From Rhizophlyctis rosea (taxonomy: Eukaryota; Chytridiomycota; Chytridiomycetes; Rhizophlyctidales; Rhizophlyctidaceae): DNA of 64,000 bases. The translations under genes and the position numbers were made by a program. A model generated the notes under the pieces. That model was given only the letters and a program-made list of their open reading frames with translations. It had not been told where the DNA came from and made no database searches. Positions within the stretch are counted from its first letter, which is position 1. Each line of letters begins with the position of its first letter. Where the stretch lies: the NCBI GenBank assembly GCA_027596075.1, contig JADGJC010000078.1, positions 8,345-72,344 on the forward strand. The letters run 5' to 3'. Of the stretch, positions 22,326-34,808 are shown piece after piece.

Positions 22326-24092
22326 ATGGGCTCAATCTCGGATGCTACTTTTCCTGATCGGAGTTGCACAGCAGGTCGATGTTGTGCAACGAAGGAGTGC
22401 TGTGGTGTTCTGGACCCACTGTGCAGTCCAAGCCAAAAACGACCGCATGCAAAGTTCACGGCATCGTCGGTACCCTCCGCGTGTTCGACGTGGGTTAAGA
22501 ATAAATTTGTTTCTCTAGATACGGACCCCGAAACAGCCCTTGCCATCCTTGCCGATACCCTAGCGATTTCTCACGTATGGGGCGAAAAAGGGTATGCCAC
22601 CTTGTATGGCCGCAAACTCAAAGGTCTCACCCAACCCGAAGCCGACACCATCGTCAACGTCGTCAACACCCTCCAAACAATCCGATACATTTGGCTTGAC
22701 AGCTTATGTATTGCTCAGCCCGACGAATCCCCAACGTGTCCAGCATCCTGTTCCGCGTCCACCGACCAACGAGCCTGTATCCCCCGCATGCACGAGATAT
22801 ACCGCCAGTCCTTCGCAACCCTCATTACCTGCCTTGGGAATGGAGCCTGCCAGACCGCCTACCCTATGACGGATTTGACTTCCAAATTCACCATCCTAGA
22901 ACATATCCAGTCACAACGCCGCAGGACAGCGAAGGCTTCCAGATTCCCTCTTGTGAACCGTATTCGTTTACGGCTTCCCAAACACAATACACACCGCGCG
23001 TGCGAATGCGAGTTTTTCGACCTGTCGAAACTTAAACCACCTGCCTACAAGCCATACATGTACATCCACGACTGCAAGCAAAACCTTCCTCACCACACCC
23101 TCGATCACTCGCTCTGCATGTGTTCTCAATGGTGGAGTCGCATCTGGACCTATCAGGAGATGGTGCTACCCACCATTCATATCATTTGCAGCGAAGCTGG
23201 AGTCTTTCTGGTAAAGCTGCAGAGCCATTATATCGGAAAGCAGTCGGGCAAAATCAGTCCCTGGACTGGAGGCGATGCGCAGAAATGTGGAGACTGTGGT
23301 CTAAACTTGGTGGGCAGGGTGGGTGAGCAGACGCCATATCTTTCAGAAGCGGAGATCCAAGATGCGTGGAAATCGCGGAGCTGTTATGACGGGCGGGATA
23401 TGGTGCGGGGGTTGATGGGAGTCGTTCCGGAGTTTCGTGAGCTAATGGGCAGGATTAGTGATGATGCCTGCGCATGTAGTTGGTTGGTGGCGGGGGTGCG
23501 GGTAATTAGTCGGGATAGGATTGGCTTCTATGGAGACGGAAGGAGGGTATTTGTCTCTTGGCCGGCCAACGAGACAAACTGTTCCCATGAACGGGCACTG
23601 CAAATTGCCAGGGAACAGCTCGAAACTGGTACCATTTGCCCCCAGTTATGTTTTTCCGAAAAGCCCCTTGAACTGGCAAAAACCCTTGAGCCTTTACCAG
23701 AAGGCTTTGAACCACGTCTCTTTTGGCGACCGAGGGTGATATGGTCACCAAGGGAGATACTCTGTAAAGCAGCTTGGGATTTCCAGCAGGTCAGTGGAAT
23801 CGGAAACGCGTGGGATGTTTGCCTTCACATTTGAATGATTGAACCATTAGGGGAAAGGACACAATGCTAGTGCCGAGCCAGAATCACTTGATACGGGACG
23901 CAGCTCACAAGATATGTCTTCATCTTTTTTTGGCAAGCACGGAGCGCAAAGTGAGACCTCTTGACGAATTTGTGGGTCTTTTTTTGTCATCCCTAATGAG
24001 GACATAGTTTTGCAGGGATGTCATTCACATCATGCCCAGGATATTCGTCAAATGCTCCTTGCATCGCAGCTAATGCAAAGCGTAGAGCGTGA
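22326..24092 (+). CDS. HET-domain protein (heterokaryon-incompatibility-like), 3' structure uncertain
   Basis: A long exon from ATG 22326 to about 23789 carries the three HET hallmarks: ISHVWG (residues 81-86), YIWLDSLCIAQ (121-131) and WSRIWTYQE (270-278), with HEIYRQSFATL between. It is Cys-rich near both ends, with CxxC pairs at ACECEF and CGDCG. HET domains occur in fungal self/non-self recognition proteins whose activation triggers cell death. One possible continuation uses exons 23851-23950 and 24016-24092. However, two further coding-like stretches in other frames follow (24016-24215 and 24431-24664, the latter ending RYKGWWS). The real end could therefore be 24664, or the locus may be damaged. 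Domain call firm, gene model tentative. Confidence 0.7.
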
Positions 24093-24664
24093 TATTCGCA
24101 GACATTTCGAAGAGGCGGGATTCAGGGCAACCCCGGAAACGTCACCGGCTTTAAGAGGCATAGAGGGCGCATGTCGGGAAGTATGTGGTGTCTTTCAATC
24201 AGGAGGTATGAGGAGCATGCAGTGCGATACATGCCGCGCATATTGCCTTTTTGCGAATCCTTACTATCCATCAACTCTTGCAAGACGTCGCCCCCATCGA
24301 CATTTCACGTTTGGCTTTCGCATTTGCTTTATCCAACATGCACTTCGCATATGTTGAGTCACATCCAAGTAGCACGTACCAAGTTTCCTGCCATAAAGCC
24401 TAAGCCCCTCTACAATTTGGTTGCTTACGCCACGGCAGTTGCACTTTCGATGCAGACGGGTACGAGTGTCTAATGTCACTGGAATCTAACCCATCAAACT
24501 TGTGCGTCGCACGGATTGCGGGACATTTATGCAGCAAAGATCGTCTGCTCGTTGATAAGAGGCGTAGAGTGGTTGTTATTGCGCCCGAGGAGTCTATGGA
24601 GGGAGAAAGGCTGGAGGTTGGGTACGGTATTCTGTTGCAGAGGTATAAGGGGTGGTGGTCGTAA

Positions 24665-25031
24665 AGTTGCAGACCATCTACTACACATATTCAAATTAGC
24701 CTTACAACAAGTCTGTATTTCGATGGATAAGCCTTTGGTACAAATAGCATTAGGTATAGTGACCTACTCAGTCCAATCCCTGTAGTCTTCAAGATGTAAA
24801 CGGACTCGGCATCGCAACTATGTTTAAACATCTTAAGACTTTGGTTTGTGCATGTTTAAAATCGCCGCGCCGTCCTCTTTGCTGATGGCATCACTGATAA
24901 ATCTGCTTACATGATCCATGTTCAAACAGTTGTGGCGTCCTCATTCACACTTGGGGCTCAGCGACCAGTTCACACCAGCTACCTGATCCACCGAAATTTT
25001 GTTCACACATCATCCTCACTACTCTTTCAAA
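24665..25031. other. Upstream region of the SPEF2-like gene
   Basis: This 367-bp gap holds no recognisable gene. It must contain the promoter of the SPEF2-like gene. No motif can be named with confidence. Confidence 0.4.
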
Positions 25032-28000
25032 ATGTCCCACATCCTAGCCCAATGGCTAAACAATGAAGTAAAACTCTCCCAACCCATCCCCCCACCCTCA
25101 CTCGACACCTCCTTCGCATCCGGCTACCTCTTGGGCGAACTCCTTCACCGTTACGACCTCCAAGATGACTTCACATCCTCCTTCTCCAATGCCGCAACTC
25201 CCGAAGCCGCGATCCGGAACTATACACTCGTTGAGAAGACTTTGGCGGACAAGTTGGGAATACGATTGAGCAGCAATTTTGTACGCGATTTGATTGTAGG
25301 GAAGAGTGGATGTGCGGCGCAGTTGCTTTATCAGGTCAAGACTGTTTTGGAAGGGAGGGGTGGGGTCGGCGGTGGGAAGGGAGTGGATGTGATTGTTTTG
25401 GGGAAGGAGACGGCTGGAACCGCGAAACGGAAGATGAAGAGAGAGGATCCACGATTGATATCTTATCCCAGTAGTCCGACAGGTAACGTTGTCCATTGCT
25501 GACACCACCCTCATATATCTGCGAAATGCAACGAAAAGCGCTCGCTCATTCGATCAAATGCAAATCCAGGTGATCAACCAAGAAAGTTACCACACCACAT
25601 GATGGAAATCAGCCCCATGCAGAAATTCCACGACAAGGAGCATCAATTCTTCGCAACAAACCTCAAAGCCAAAATCAAACGATCAGACCATGTCGGACCG
25701 ATACCCCCCGAACTACCGAAGGATGTTGTACGTACCCAGCTTTCGGATTGTTTTAATCTCAGTTACTTGATACTCATATCTCCTACAGAGTAAGAAATCC
25801 ATCCAAAAATCCGACCACAGACCTCTCCGACGACCTAAAATCACTGCACGCGCGGCCGAATCACCAGAGCGGCAAGAAGAAAAGGAGGTGCCAGTAGGAG
25901 AGATGAGCTTGAGCGATGAAGAATGGGAGGGGGAGGAATCGTTGTACCACCATGTGAAGAGGCATGCAGGGTTGATAAAGGAGCTTATCCCAGCAACGCA
26001 GTATGAAGCGCAATTACGCCTACGGGAACAGGAACGGCGTGAAAAGCAGCGGAAGAAAATGGAGGTGAGGAATAATGTCGGAGTTGAAGCGGTTCATTGG
26101 GTGTGAAAACATTGCCAAAGGAAGCGTTGAACCCCATCCTGACCTTGCTTCACAACTATAACACCTGAACAGCAAAAACGCCTCCACGCCGTAGACTTTG
26201 TCCGCACCGAACTCTCAGACTTCGAACACCGTCTAGAAATTCAATACCCGTCCCTAATCTCACATGCAGAGTCATCAGACGTCCTCGGACCACCGACACA
26301 AAAGCCACCTTCACCTACTCGTGAGCGTGGTGTGACGCCTACAACACCATCAAGCGATCCAAAAGAGATCAAGCGGTTTCTATCATTGAAGGCCCCCATG
26401 GATACCGTCAACCACGTCAAAATGCTATCAAGCTTTCTGCCGAGCGTGGAGGTGCAGCAGAAGCAGGGGAGGGAGTATTTGGAGAAGATTCGGGTATGTT
26501 GGATGATGTTTGCATTGATTCGTTATTGCATGTTTGCATTATTCGTTATTGCCTAGTACCCCCGCTCATTCTTGGCGCTCATCAGCTTCGAAAACTCGAA
26601 GAAGAAGCGTCCCGCAAAGAACGTGAACAACGACGACGAAAGATTCTCCTTGGCCAACAGCACGCACAAGAGGAGCTGGAGAAGGCGCATCTGGAGGAAG
26701 CTATGATTGCAAAACTAATGAGACAGTCAAAACAGGAGAGGAGGATCGCAGAACAGTCAGTATCTTCTTCATAATTCCGGACCCTTCCTCAACAATCTTA
26801 TACACAATCTCTAACCTCACCAACACCCCCCAGACTAATGCAAACCCGCCACACAAAAAACCTCCTCCACGAAAACCGCACAACCCGCGAAAAACAATAC
26901 GCAGACCGCCGCCAAAAAGACTACGAAGAAGCTCTCGCCCGCGAACTCGCTCTCGCCGAATCCGCTCGCTCCGAGTACTTCCGCGCCTGCGAACTCCAAC
27001 TCTTGCAACACCGAGAAATCCTACAAGAAAAGAAAGAAGTGCGTATGCGACGGACATACGCGTACTGCGAAGGCATCGTACGTGGTATTGTGGAGCTTGG
27101 CGTTAAGGTAGCGGAGTACCGGGGGTTGAGTGGGGGGAGGGATGTTAGTCCGAGGATGTTGAGGGAGTGGAAGTTGCTTTTTGGAGCTGGGATGAGTGTT
27201 GAGAGGGGGTATGATGTTGTTGGGGAGGGGGATAGGGTTGGGGGGGTTAGGGAGGTTGTTGGTGGGGAGGGCGTTGGTACGGAGGGTGGGGATGAGGTTG
27301 TGGAAGGGATTGAGTTGCTTGATAAGAGGGAGTTGGAAGATTATTTGGAAGGGAAAGGGTTTTGGAAGTATCCTGGTGCGGAGGGGTAAGTTTCTTGTTT
27401 CTTTTTCCTTTCCTCTTATGGAAGAATGTTCTGGTGAATGCCGAATGCTTACAAAATCCCACTCTGTTGTGGCAGATCCCACCCCACGAAAAACGACCCA
27501 TTAGGTCTTCTCATCAACACCATCCTAGAAATGACGCAACCCCCACAACCAACACGAAAGCTCCCACAACTTCCCAACGTGCCTCTGCGTCTGGCCCTGA
27601 TAGGCAAACGCTTCGCCGGCAAAATGACGGTCGCGACGCAATTGAAGGAACGCTACGGGCTGCATCTCGTCGTGGTGGATGAGCTGGTCAAAGAGGCTAT
27701 CAAGTGAGTGCTGATAAGATGTAGATTCATTGATTCATCCGGTAGCTCTCACTCATATCGGTAATCCCTTTCGTATACCACCTGGCTTACAGACAAGCCG
27801 ACCCGTCTCACCACCCACACCACCCCGACTCATCCTCCACACCCACCTCCACCCACAAACCTCACAAACGTGGCACCGCCCACCCGCTTACAAAATCCCA
27901 AATCGGCGCCCGCATTCAAGCGATGATCCTCGCGGGTCATCCCGTTGACGACGCCCTGTTTGTTGCACTTGTCGTGGACGCCATTAAACAAGTGCCTGAG

Positions 28001-29438
28001 GAGAAGGAAGGACGAGGCGGATGGGTTTTGGTAGATTTCCCACGGAATAGGAACCAGGCGGTTGGATTGGAGCGGGAGCTCAGTGGGTAAGATTGGGGAT
28101 ATTTCGGAATTATTGGAGCTCGCCACATACTCCCAAAGCGAAGACTGATACCATAACCCCCCTTTATCCGCCATTCCCGTCCATAACAACAGATACGAAG
28201 ACCCAAAACCAATCAAACTAGGCAACCTGAAACGCTCCACTCCCAAAGACGCCCCTCCCCCCACAACTTCATCCCGCTCCTCCGCCGACACCACCCAAAA
28301 AGACCGTCCCCCATCCAAACCTTCCACCGCAACCCCGCAACAGCAAAAAGACACTTCCCCCACTTCCAAAAAACCCCACACACCAGACGACGACCCCCGC
28401 CGCCGCTCCCTTATCGCCCCCCTCCCGCACACAACCACCGAACCCACCACTCCCACCCCTCAATCCGGCATCGACGCCGTAATCCTTCTTGATGTCTCCA
28501 ACGAGGTTGCCATCAAGCGCGCAAGAGGGAGGAGGGTCGACACGATTTCCGGGCAGAAATATCATTTGGAGTATCACCCGCCACCTGTTGGGGAGCCTGG
28601 TGTATATGAGCGGTTGGCGGAGGGAGGGGAAGAGGGGATGTTGAGTTTTCTGTTGAGTGGATGGGAGGAGGGTGAGGAAGGGGTCAGGGAGTGGTTTGTG
28701 GGAAGGTTTGGGAATTTTTGTGTGAGTTTTTTCCTTTCCCTCTTCGCTTGTTTCTGTCTTTTCTTTCCAGTCCTGTTTGGGTGCTTGTTCCTTCCGCTGT
28801 CCTGCATTTCTCCCTCCCCCGCTTTTTCACCGACCCCAGACCTTCCTTCCCTCCTAATCCCTCTCCCTCTCCACCGAAACAGACAATCAACGCAAACACC
28901 ACGCCCGACGCAACAGTAGAAAGCGTCGATAACGTAATCGAAAAAATCGTACAAAAGAAATCCGAGGAGAAAGAACGAACCGAGCGGGAACGCAAAATGA
29001 TGGCCGAGGAGGCTGAGAAGAAGGCTACGATGGGTGAGAAGATCAGAGAGGAAGGTAAAATGGGATTTCAAAACTTTTCTCAGTTTAGATTATAGTTGTT
29101 TTTCCTTTTTCGGGGTGTCCCTATTACTGTATTTTGTAATTTTCTCACTCTAACAATGTTTAAACCTCCACGGCAAAACACACACAGCCCACCCAACCAC
29201 CCACCACCACCAACCCTCCCTCCCAACACCCACACCCGACACCACAAAACCCACCGACCAAGCACAAGCACCACCACCCCTCCCGACTGCAGCAAAGAAA
29301 CTCGCAGAAGAAGATAAGAAAAAACCCGGCAGCCCGAAACCCCGCACACCAAGCGCACAGAAAAAGGACGCAAGCCGGACGGGAAGCGCGGCTGTTGGTG
29401 CCGGTGGCGGTGGTCCGGGAAGGGGTGGTAGTCGTTGA
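25032..29438 (+). CDS. SPEF2: SPEF2/CPC1-like ciliary central-apparatus protein with adenylate-kinase-like domain (short form)
   Basis: Eleven exons close in phase and give about 1133 residues: 25032-25482, 25570-25727, 25789-26064, 26173-26493, 26586-26755, 26834-27385, 27476-27703, 27793-28086, 28193-28721, 28883-29054 and 29188-29438. The N-terminus, ILAQWLNNEVKLSQPI then FASGYLLGELLHRYDLQDDF, is the calponin-homology-like (CH2/DUF1042) domain of SPEF2 and Chlamydomonas CPC1. Long Glu/Arg/Lys-rich coiled coils follow (to about 550). Next is a nucleotide-kinase-like region with RLALIGKRFAGKMT in place of a canonical P-loop, GARIQAMILAGHPV and GGWVLVDFPRN. In cilia these proteins build a central-pair projection. 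The protein stops soon after the kinase-like domain, whereas animal and algal forms run to about 1800-2000 residues. Confidence 0.9.
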
Positions 29439-31521
29439 TTTAATGATTCGGTTGGAGAAGGCGAGGGCGGGGTGCAGGGAGATATTGGGGAACTTGCCCA
29501 AGGCCTAGAACATCCTTTTTTGATTTGATTGTAAGCATCTTTTCGTCCCAACAAATACATTACTGAGAGTATACGGGTTAGGAATCGGGAATTGAAGAGT
29601 GTCACCGACACACACACACACACACCCCGACGACAAAGGTGGAGGGTAGTCTCCTACACCCGGAACAGATCCGCACACTCATCCCCCTGTTACTTTTTCA
29701 ATTCCCCAATTTTTGCGATAAGCGCATCTAAAAAAACCTTGAGCCGACCGCCCAATCCTGTCCTTACCCAGCACACCCGAAAATATCCAGCCACTTACGC
29801 AATGTATGTTGCCCCGGTATTCCTGACCCCACAAGCGAGTCACAAGCTGCAACGATATCTTGTAGTTGAGGGAGAGGTTGGCTCTGTCTTTACCGGGGCT
29901 CGCTACCTTCATGACGCGAAGTCATGGCGACATCACAGCCTCTGCCCAGACTGCCCCCCGCGGACCGAGGGTCGTATAGAAACGCTTCCTGCAACGGCGA
30001 ACAAGAGATGAATCCTAAAGATGTTCAGCGCAGGAGAGACGGTTCACGCCCCTTGTTTTGGTTCAGAATAACAAGGATGACAAAAGTTACTAGCCCGGAC
30101 TGTTATCTAGCCGTGGCAAACAATGGACAATCTTCCACCACCGATATATATGTATGACCTCGAAAGGGGTTCGAACCCTCCTCACATCAGCGCATCTCCT
30201 ATTAATGCAATCCCGCAAGGGACCGAAGCCAGCTGATTCTCATATAACCAACAAGAGCTCTTGAGGGATTATCGACGCGGTAGATGCACCATAATACAGA
30301 AATCTCCACGGTCCCGGAGCCGTGCAACGCTTACATGCACTGAAATGGCACGCTGAAAAGCTAGATCAAGGTGAAATGAGGCTTGCAACCCAACACGCGG
30401 AACGAGGTGGTGGATACACACATCCAGATCTACGCATTGTAATGTCCGATTCCTGTCCCGGCGCCCATGTTAACGCACTATCGATACCAAGAAGGTACTG
30501 AGGGATGCGACCACTCGGCACGGCAAAGTGGGGCGCCCGAGATAGCGTTCGGACCAGAGCACTCCCCTTCCGTGTGTTGCCCACCTGACTCACCAGCGCC
30601 AGGATCGCTAGCATGCCTCCTTGCTTTCTCCAAGTGCGGTTGACGTGCATCGCTCCACTGTTCATCGGGTGCGGAAGACGTGCATCGCTCTGCTATTCAT
30701 CAAAAGCGGTAGACGCGAATCGCTCCAATGGGTGCCAGGTGCGGAAGCCGTGCATCGCTGAATGTGAGAGTGACACCAGGTGAATACAAGAAAAGAAAGG
30801 AAAGATAGTAGTTGTGTCATTATATTACCCAAGGACGGTCAGCGCAGAAACGCAGAGTTCGCGCAACTTCGATGGGTATCGCAACCAGAGTGACATGAGG
30901 TCATTCTATCCGTGAGCGTGACACCAGAATGCCCCGGATGAAGATCAGAGATATCTGTGACAGGGAGGAGCGCAGTTGGTGAAGTGTTCTCATCCGAGTG
31001 TCGAGTGGATTGCCGTCAAGCAACTCACTTTGAGGAGAGGTGGAGACGCACACTTGAAGATGGACCCAAGTCTTTGTATTCAAGTCTGGCTGGTCCCCAG
31101 ACCCAAATCAGATGGCCGTGGCTGACATTATTATTATGTAAGCTGATTGACACTCCCGATCAATCAGGGTCTTAGAAGGGTTCAACTAGAGGGACCTAAA
31201 GAGGAATGAATGCAACATGGGCAAGGGCTCACTATCCACTGTATCCACTCACTATATATTGGCTACTATGCAAGGATGTGGATTTGAATGCCCTAAGCAG
31301 ATCACTTACCACGGTAGGCAAACTAGTACTGACTAAATGAGGCTTATCACTTATTCAAGCCCTCACTCAGCTCCGAATCCTCTACAACCCAAACACCAAA
31401 GCCGCCCAATCATATGATACAGTAGTGCCATCAAATACATAGATACAGCTCATGCTTGCCTTGATACAGGTGCTCACAAACGGCATCTCGTTCTGCTCGA
31501 GCACCATTCGCACAATAATCC
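29439..31521. other. Intergenic interval with microsatellite and 35-bp minisatellite
   Basis: No gene is recognised. A (CA)n tract lies at about 29608-29626 and a four-unit tandem repeat at 30633-30765. A string GGTTCGAACCC on the minus strand near 30165-30180 resembles a tRNA B box, but no cloverleaf forms around it. The right end must contain the Sec2-like gene promoter. Confidence 0.5.
30633..30765. repeat. Tandem repeat, exact 35-bp period, four degenerate units
   Basis: The core xxxGCGGxxGACGTGCATCGCTC repeats with starts at 30633, 30668, 30703 and 30738, each spaced by 35 bp. The units differ at several positions, and the fourth is cut short. It lies in non-coding sequence. The fixed period despite divergence points to an old tandem duplication. 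Confidence 0.85.
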
Positions 31522-34229
31522 ATGGAGAGTGAGGGGTTCAAGGACGTCAATATCGACGACGGGGATGGGACTGCTGGTGACGCGGGGAAGGCAGAACCCC
31601 CCATGGCAGAAGAAGTGAACAACGCAAACACGCATATGACCAAGCAACCATCCATGGTCAGCGAAAAGCAGGAGGAACCAAAGTTGGATGCACAGAAGTT
31701 GCAGAAACGAGTAGATGAACTGGAGGGCGAAGTCAAGGTATCTAACTCCCAAGCAACCCCCAACTCGGGAAAACGACACCTTCTCCGACTGCACATTTAC
31801 AGCACAGCTCCGTCCCCAAATTATTTAGGCTCTGAGAGATAAACTTGCGCTACAATCTTCAGATCACTCCGAAGTCCTGGCCAAGAAGAACGACGTCATC
31901 GACACCATGCGCGTAAAGCTGAACCGCTACGAGTTTGCGATCAAAGAAGCAATCTTATTCCTGGGGAAGCCTATGCTGGGATACGAAGATTGGTTAAATC
32001 GGGGTGGACCGGACGCGCTGATGGATGCTGCAGAGTATGCCGCGCAGGCAGTCAAGGGAGCCGTGCATGCCGCGGGAGGCAGTTTACCACCTTCCCGACC
32101 AGAAGGACAAGAGGACAGTGGGCGGTCACGAGGTGCTAGTGCCACACCTTCAGTCGACACTTCACGCAAGGGGGCGACATCAGGGCCGGCACAAATGGCG
32201 GAGAAACAACAAGCACAACAGGCAGCAAATATGGCGGGCAAGAAAATCCCGGCTGGAGCAACAAACCTGGAAGTACAATGTTTGGAATGTATGAGGCTTG
32301 CATTGAACTATTTGAAAAATGCCCAGGCTAGTGTAACTGGAATTCCAATTGTAACGGCGGGCATGAAACGGGCCGGTCAAAGCGCACCAAACCTACCTAG
32401 TGCACTACCAAAACTCAACGTAGAGCTACCAGAAGTCAGTGAAGAAAACGGAAGCACAACCGGTACACCAGCAAGCAACTCAACAACCCTAACCCCAACA
32501 CAAAGAGACTCCGACGACACCCGCAACTCCCGAGGCCGAACCCAAAGCGCCGACCCCCGTTCAACAAACCTCCCCGCACGAACACGCGCCCCCTCCATCC
32601 CCCCACCAACAACAACCCAAGACCGTAGAACATCATCCCAAGCCCTCACCACACAGGTATTATTAAAAGCCGCTACATACTCCCCCGATGACGACGACAG
32701 TGACATCGCAAGTCTCAAACTAAAGGATTCCCCCCTCGACTTCGAATCCACCACCACCCGCCGCTGCGACCACTGCCGCGACCTCCTCCTCCAACGCGAC
32801 AACGACCGCGAAACCATCAAATTACTCAAAGGCGATATCACGACTCTCGCGGACCAGCTCGAAAAAGAACGCGCGAATGTCGACCGGATAGCGCAGAGTA
32901 AAGATATTTTGGACCAGGAGCTTGAGGAGTTGACGGCGCAGTTGTTTGATCAAGCGAATCGGATGGTGATTGATGAGGCGAGGATGAGGGATGAGTTGGA
33001 GAATACTAATAAGCAACTGAGGGGACAGTTGACGGACGTGTTTACTACTATGAAGGGGAGGGAGGAGGAGTTGAGGCAGTTACGACACTCGCTGAGGGCT
33101 TTGGAGGCTGCGAAGTTACGGAGTACTTCCATGAGTAATGTTCTGAGTGGGAGTATCTCGCCTTTAGGGAGCATGAGTAATCTTTCCGGTGGTAATGGGA
33201 CGCTTGACAGGAGGGGAAGCACGATTCGGAGTTCGAGGACTGGAACATCACCTTTAGGGTACGGATTCACGCCCACACATATCAGCGTCGACGGAGTTAT
33301 TTTGCGCGAGTTCCAGGATCACATCAAGGAAACGAGTCAAAGCCATCCAGTCGGACAAGTCATCACCACACCCTTTATGCGCCGATCAATCTTAGAAGAC
33401 GTCGAACCCTGCCTCTTCTTCTCCTACGTCCTCCCAACATCCGGCGGCCTCTTCAAATCCTCCTCCTCAACATCAACAATGCCCTCCCCCCTCCGCAAAA
33501 AACTCCTAGACCACGTCCAAAAAGGCCTCGTCGAAATCTCCACCCACTTCTCCTCAAAAGACGACCTCGGCCCCTCCTTCGCCGTCGCACCCTCAATCCG
33601 CTCCTCAGTAACAAACCTCTCATCCCCACTATCATCATCCTCCTCCCAACTCCCCTCACCAACACCATCACCACTACCAAAACAACCCTCCACCCCATCC
33701 CCCAAAACAAAATGCTCAATATGTTCACTAACACGTGACTGCGACTACAGACTACGCTACATAACACCCCTCCCACCACCCCCCCACCCCCCAAAAAACC
33801 CAAACCAAACACCAACCACCACCCACCCCCAAAAAAAGGCCCCCCCCCCCCAAAACACCCCCACAACCCCAACACCCGACAANNNNNNNNNNGCTCCCCC
33901 AACCGCGGCCCCCCCGCCCCCTACCCCCCTGGACCCCCCTCTGCCGCTTCTGCCGCGACCGCATCGCATCAACATTAGAATTCTTCACGTTCCTAAACCA
34001 CCTCCGAACGGGGGTCATAGGTCCCACGGCGTCGAAGAACTCGTCGACGATAGATAGCAGGCAGCAGAACACTATTTTGGGAATGTTTAGACATGTGTTG
34101 TGGTTGAAGAGGAAGATGGCTGCGTGTCGGGTGGGGAGTTGTGCCCTTTTTGAGAGTGAGGGGATGATGGGGGTTGATAGGAGGGTGGAGGTTGCGGGGG
34201 AGTGGGAGAGGTTGGTTAATTTGGTGTAG
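31522..34229 (+). CDS. Sec2/Rabin8-type Rab guanine-nucleotide exchange factor (interrupted by an assembly gap)
   Basis: Exon 1 is 31522-31737 and exon 2 starts at 31829. After a disordered region with RxCDHCRDLLLQRD, a coiled coil reads ILDQELEELTAQLFDQANRMV then LENTNKQLRGQL (about 33000). This is the Sec2 GEF helix that opens Rab8/Sec4-type GTPases. Downstream, KCSICSLTRDCDYRLRY, then LCRFCRDRIASTLEFFTFLNHLRTGVI and GMFRHVLWLKRKMAACRVG match the C-terminal region of Rabin8/Rab3IP. These last blocks lie in a different frame from the sequence before the ten Ns at 33883-33892, so the nominal stop at 34055-34057 is an artefact and the real end is the TAG at 34227-34229. Rabin8 drives vesicle docking and ciliary membrane growth. 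Confidence 0.82.
33883..33892. other. Assembly gap (10 N) inside the Sec2/Rabin8-like gene
   Basis: Ten Ns sit within an extremely C-rich, homopolymer-laden stretch (about 33765-33945). The reading frame needed before and after differs, so the gap length is arbitrary or the flanks contain indel errors. A short intron could also be hidden here. Confidence 0.95.
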
Positions 34230-34808
34230 TGGTGGGAGGGGTGGGAGAGAAGTGGGAGGGGGGGAATTGATCCGTTTGTAGAAATTGAAATGCTGTAACT
34301 TTTTGCCTTTTGAGTGCTCATTTGCTTTTCCACCTTCTGTGTGGCATCCCTGTATGGCGAGGAATCTCTTGTGGGTTTCCGTGAGTGATGATATTTGCTT
34401 TGAATCTCCGACCTTTTGGCCCTGGCGGCATCTGGAATGATGTCGCTTTTAAGGGCAGAAGGGGCCGGAAGGTGATGTCTGGGTCAAAAAACAATTCCCA
34501 TCGGTGAGAGGTGATGGGCCCTTACTTCACCCTTTCAAACAAAAACAGAAAAAGGAAATGAAACCAAAAAAAAGTCAACCTCATTGTCAAAATCAAACAA
34601 TAAAAAAGGGTCAACTACCTCTAAACCCTAAACCCCATCCCCCCTCTCTACCTTCTAAACCGCACCTGCCAATCCCACTAAAAACCCCATCCTCTTACGT
34701 CTACATACCGCTCCCTCTTCTACATACTCCCCTCTGCTCTCACTGGTATATATCTATCTACGTCGAATCTACGGAAAAAAGCTTCCTTTTCTCTTCCCCT
34801 GCGCAAGA
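34230..34808. other. Gap between convergent Sec2-like and MOK-like genes
   Basis: This 579-bp stretch is flanked by two convergent gene ends. It contains A-rich and C-rich runs (for example a TCAAACCC-like tract near 34610-34660) and no supported coding sequence. Confidence 0.4.

Noticed and set aside
30150..30240. tRNA-like B box GGTTCGAACCC on the minus strand
   Set aside because: No acceptor or anticodon stem can be formed around it; not enough for a tRNA or SINE call.
33890..34057. C-terminus of the Sec2-like protein as read straight through the Ns
   Set aside because: The sequence is poly-Pro artefact; the Rabin8-like C-terminus appears in another frame after the gap.
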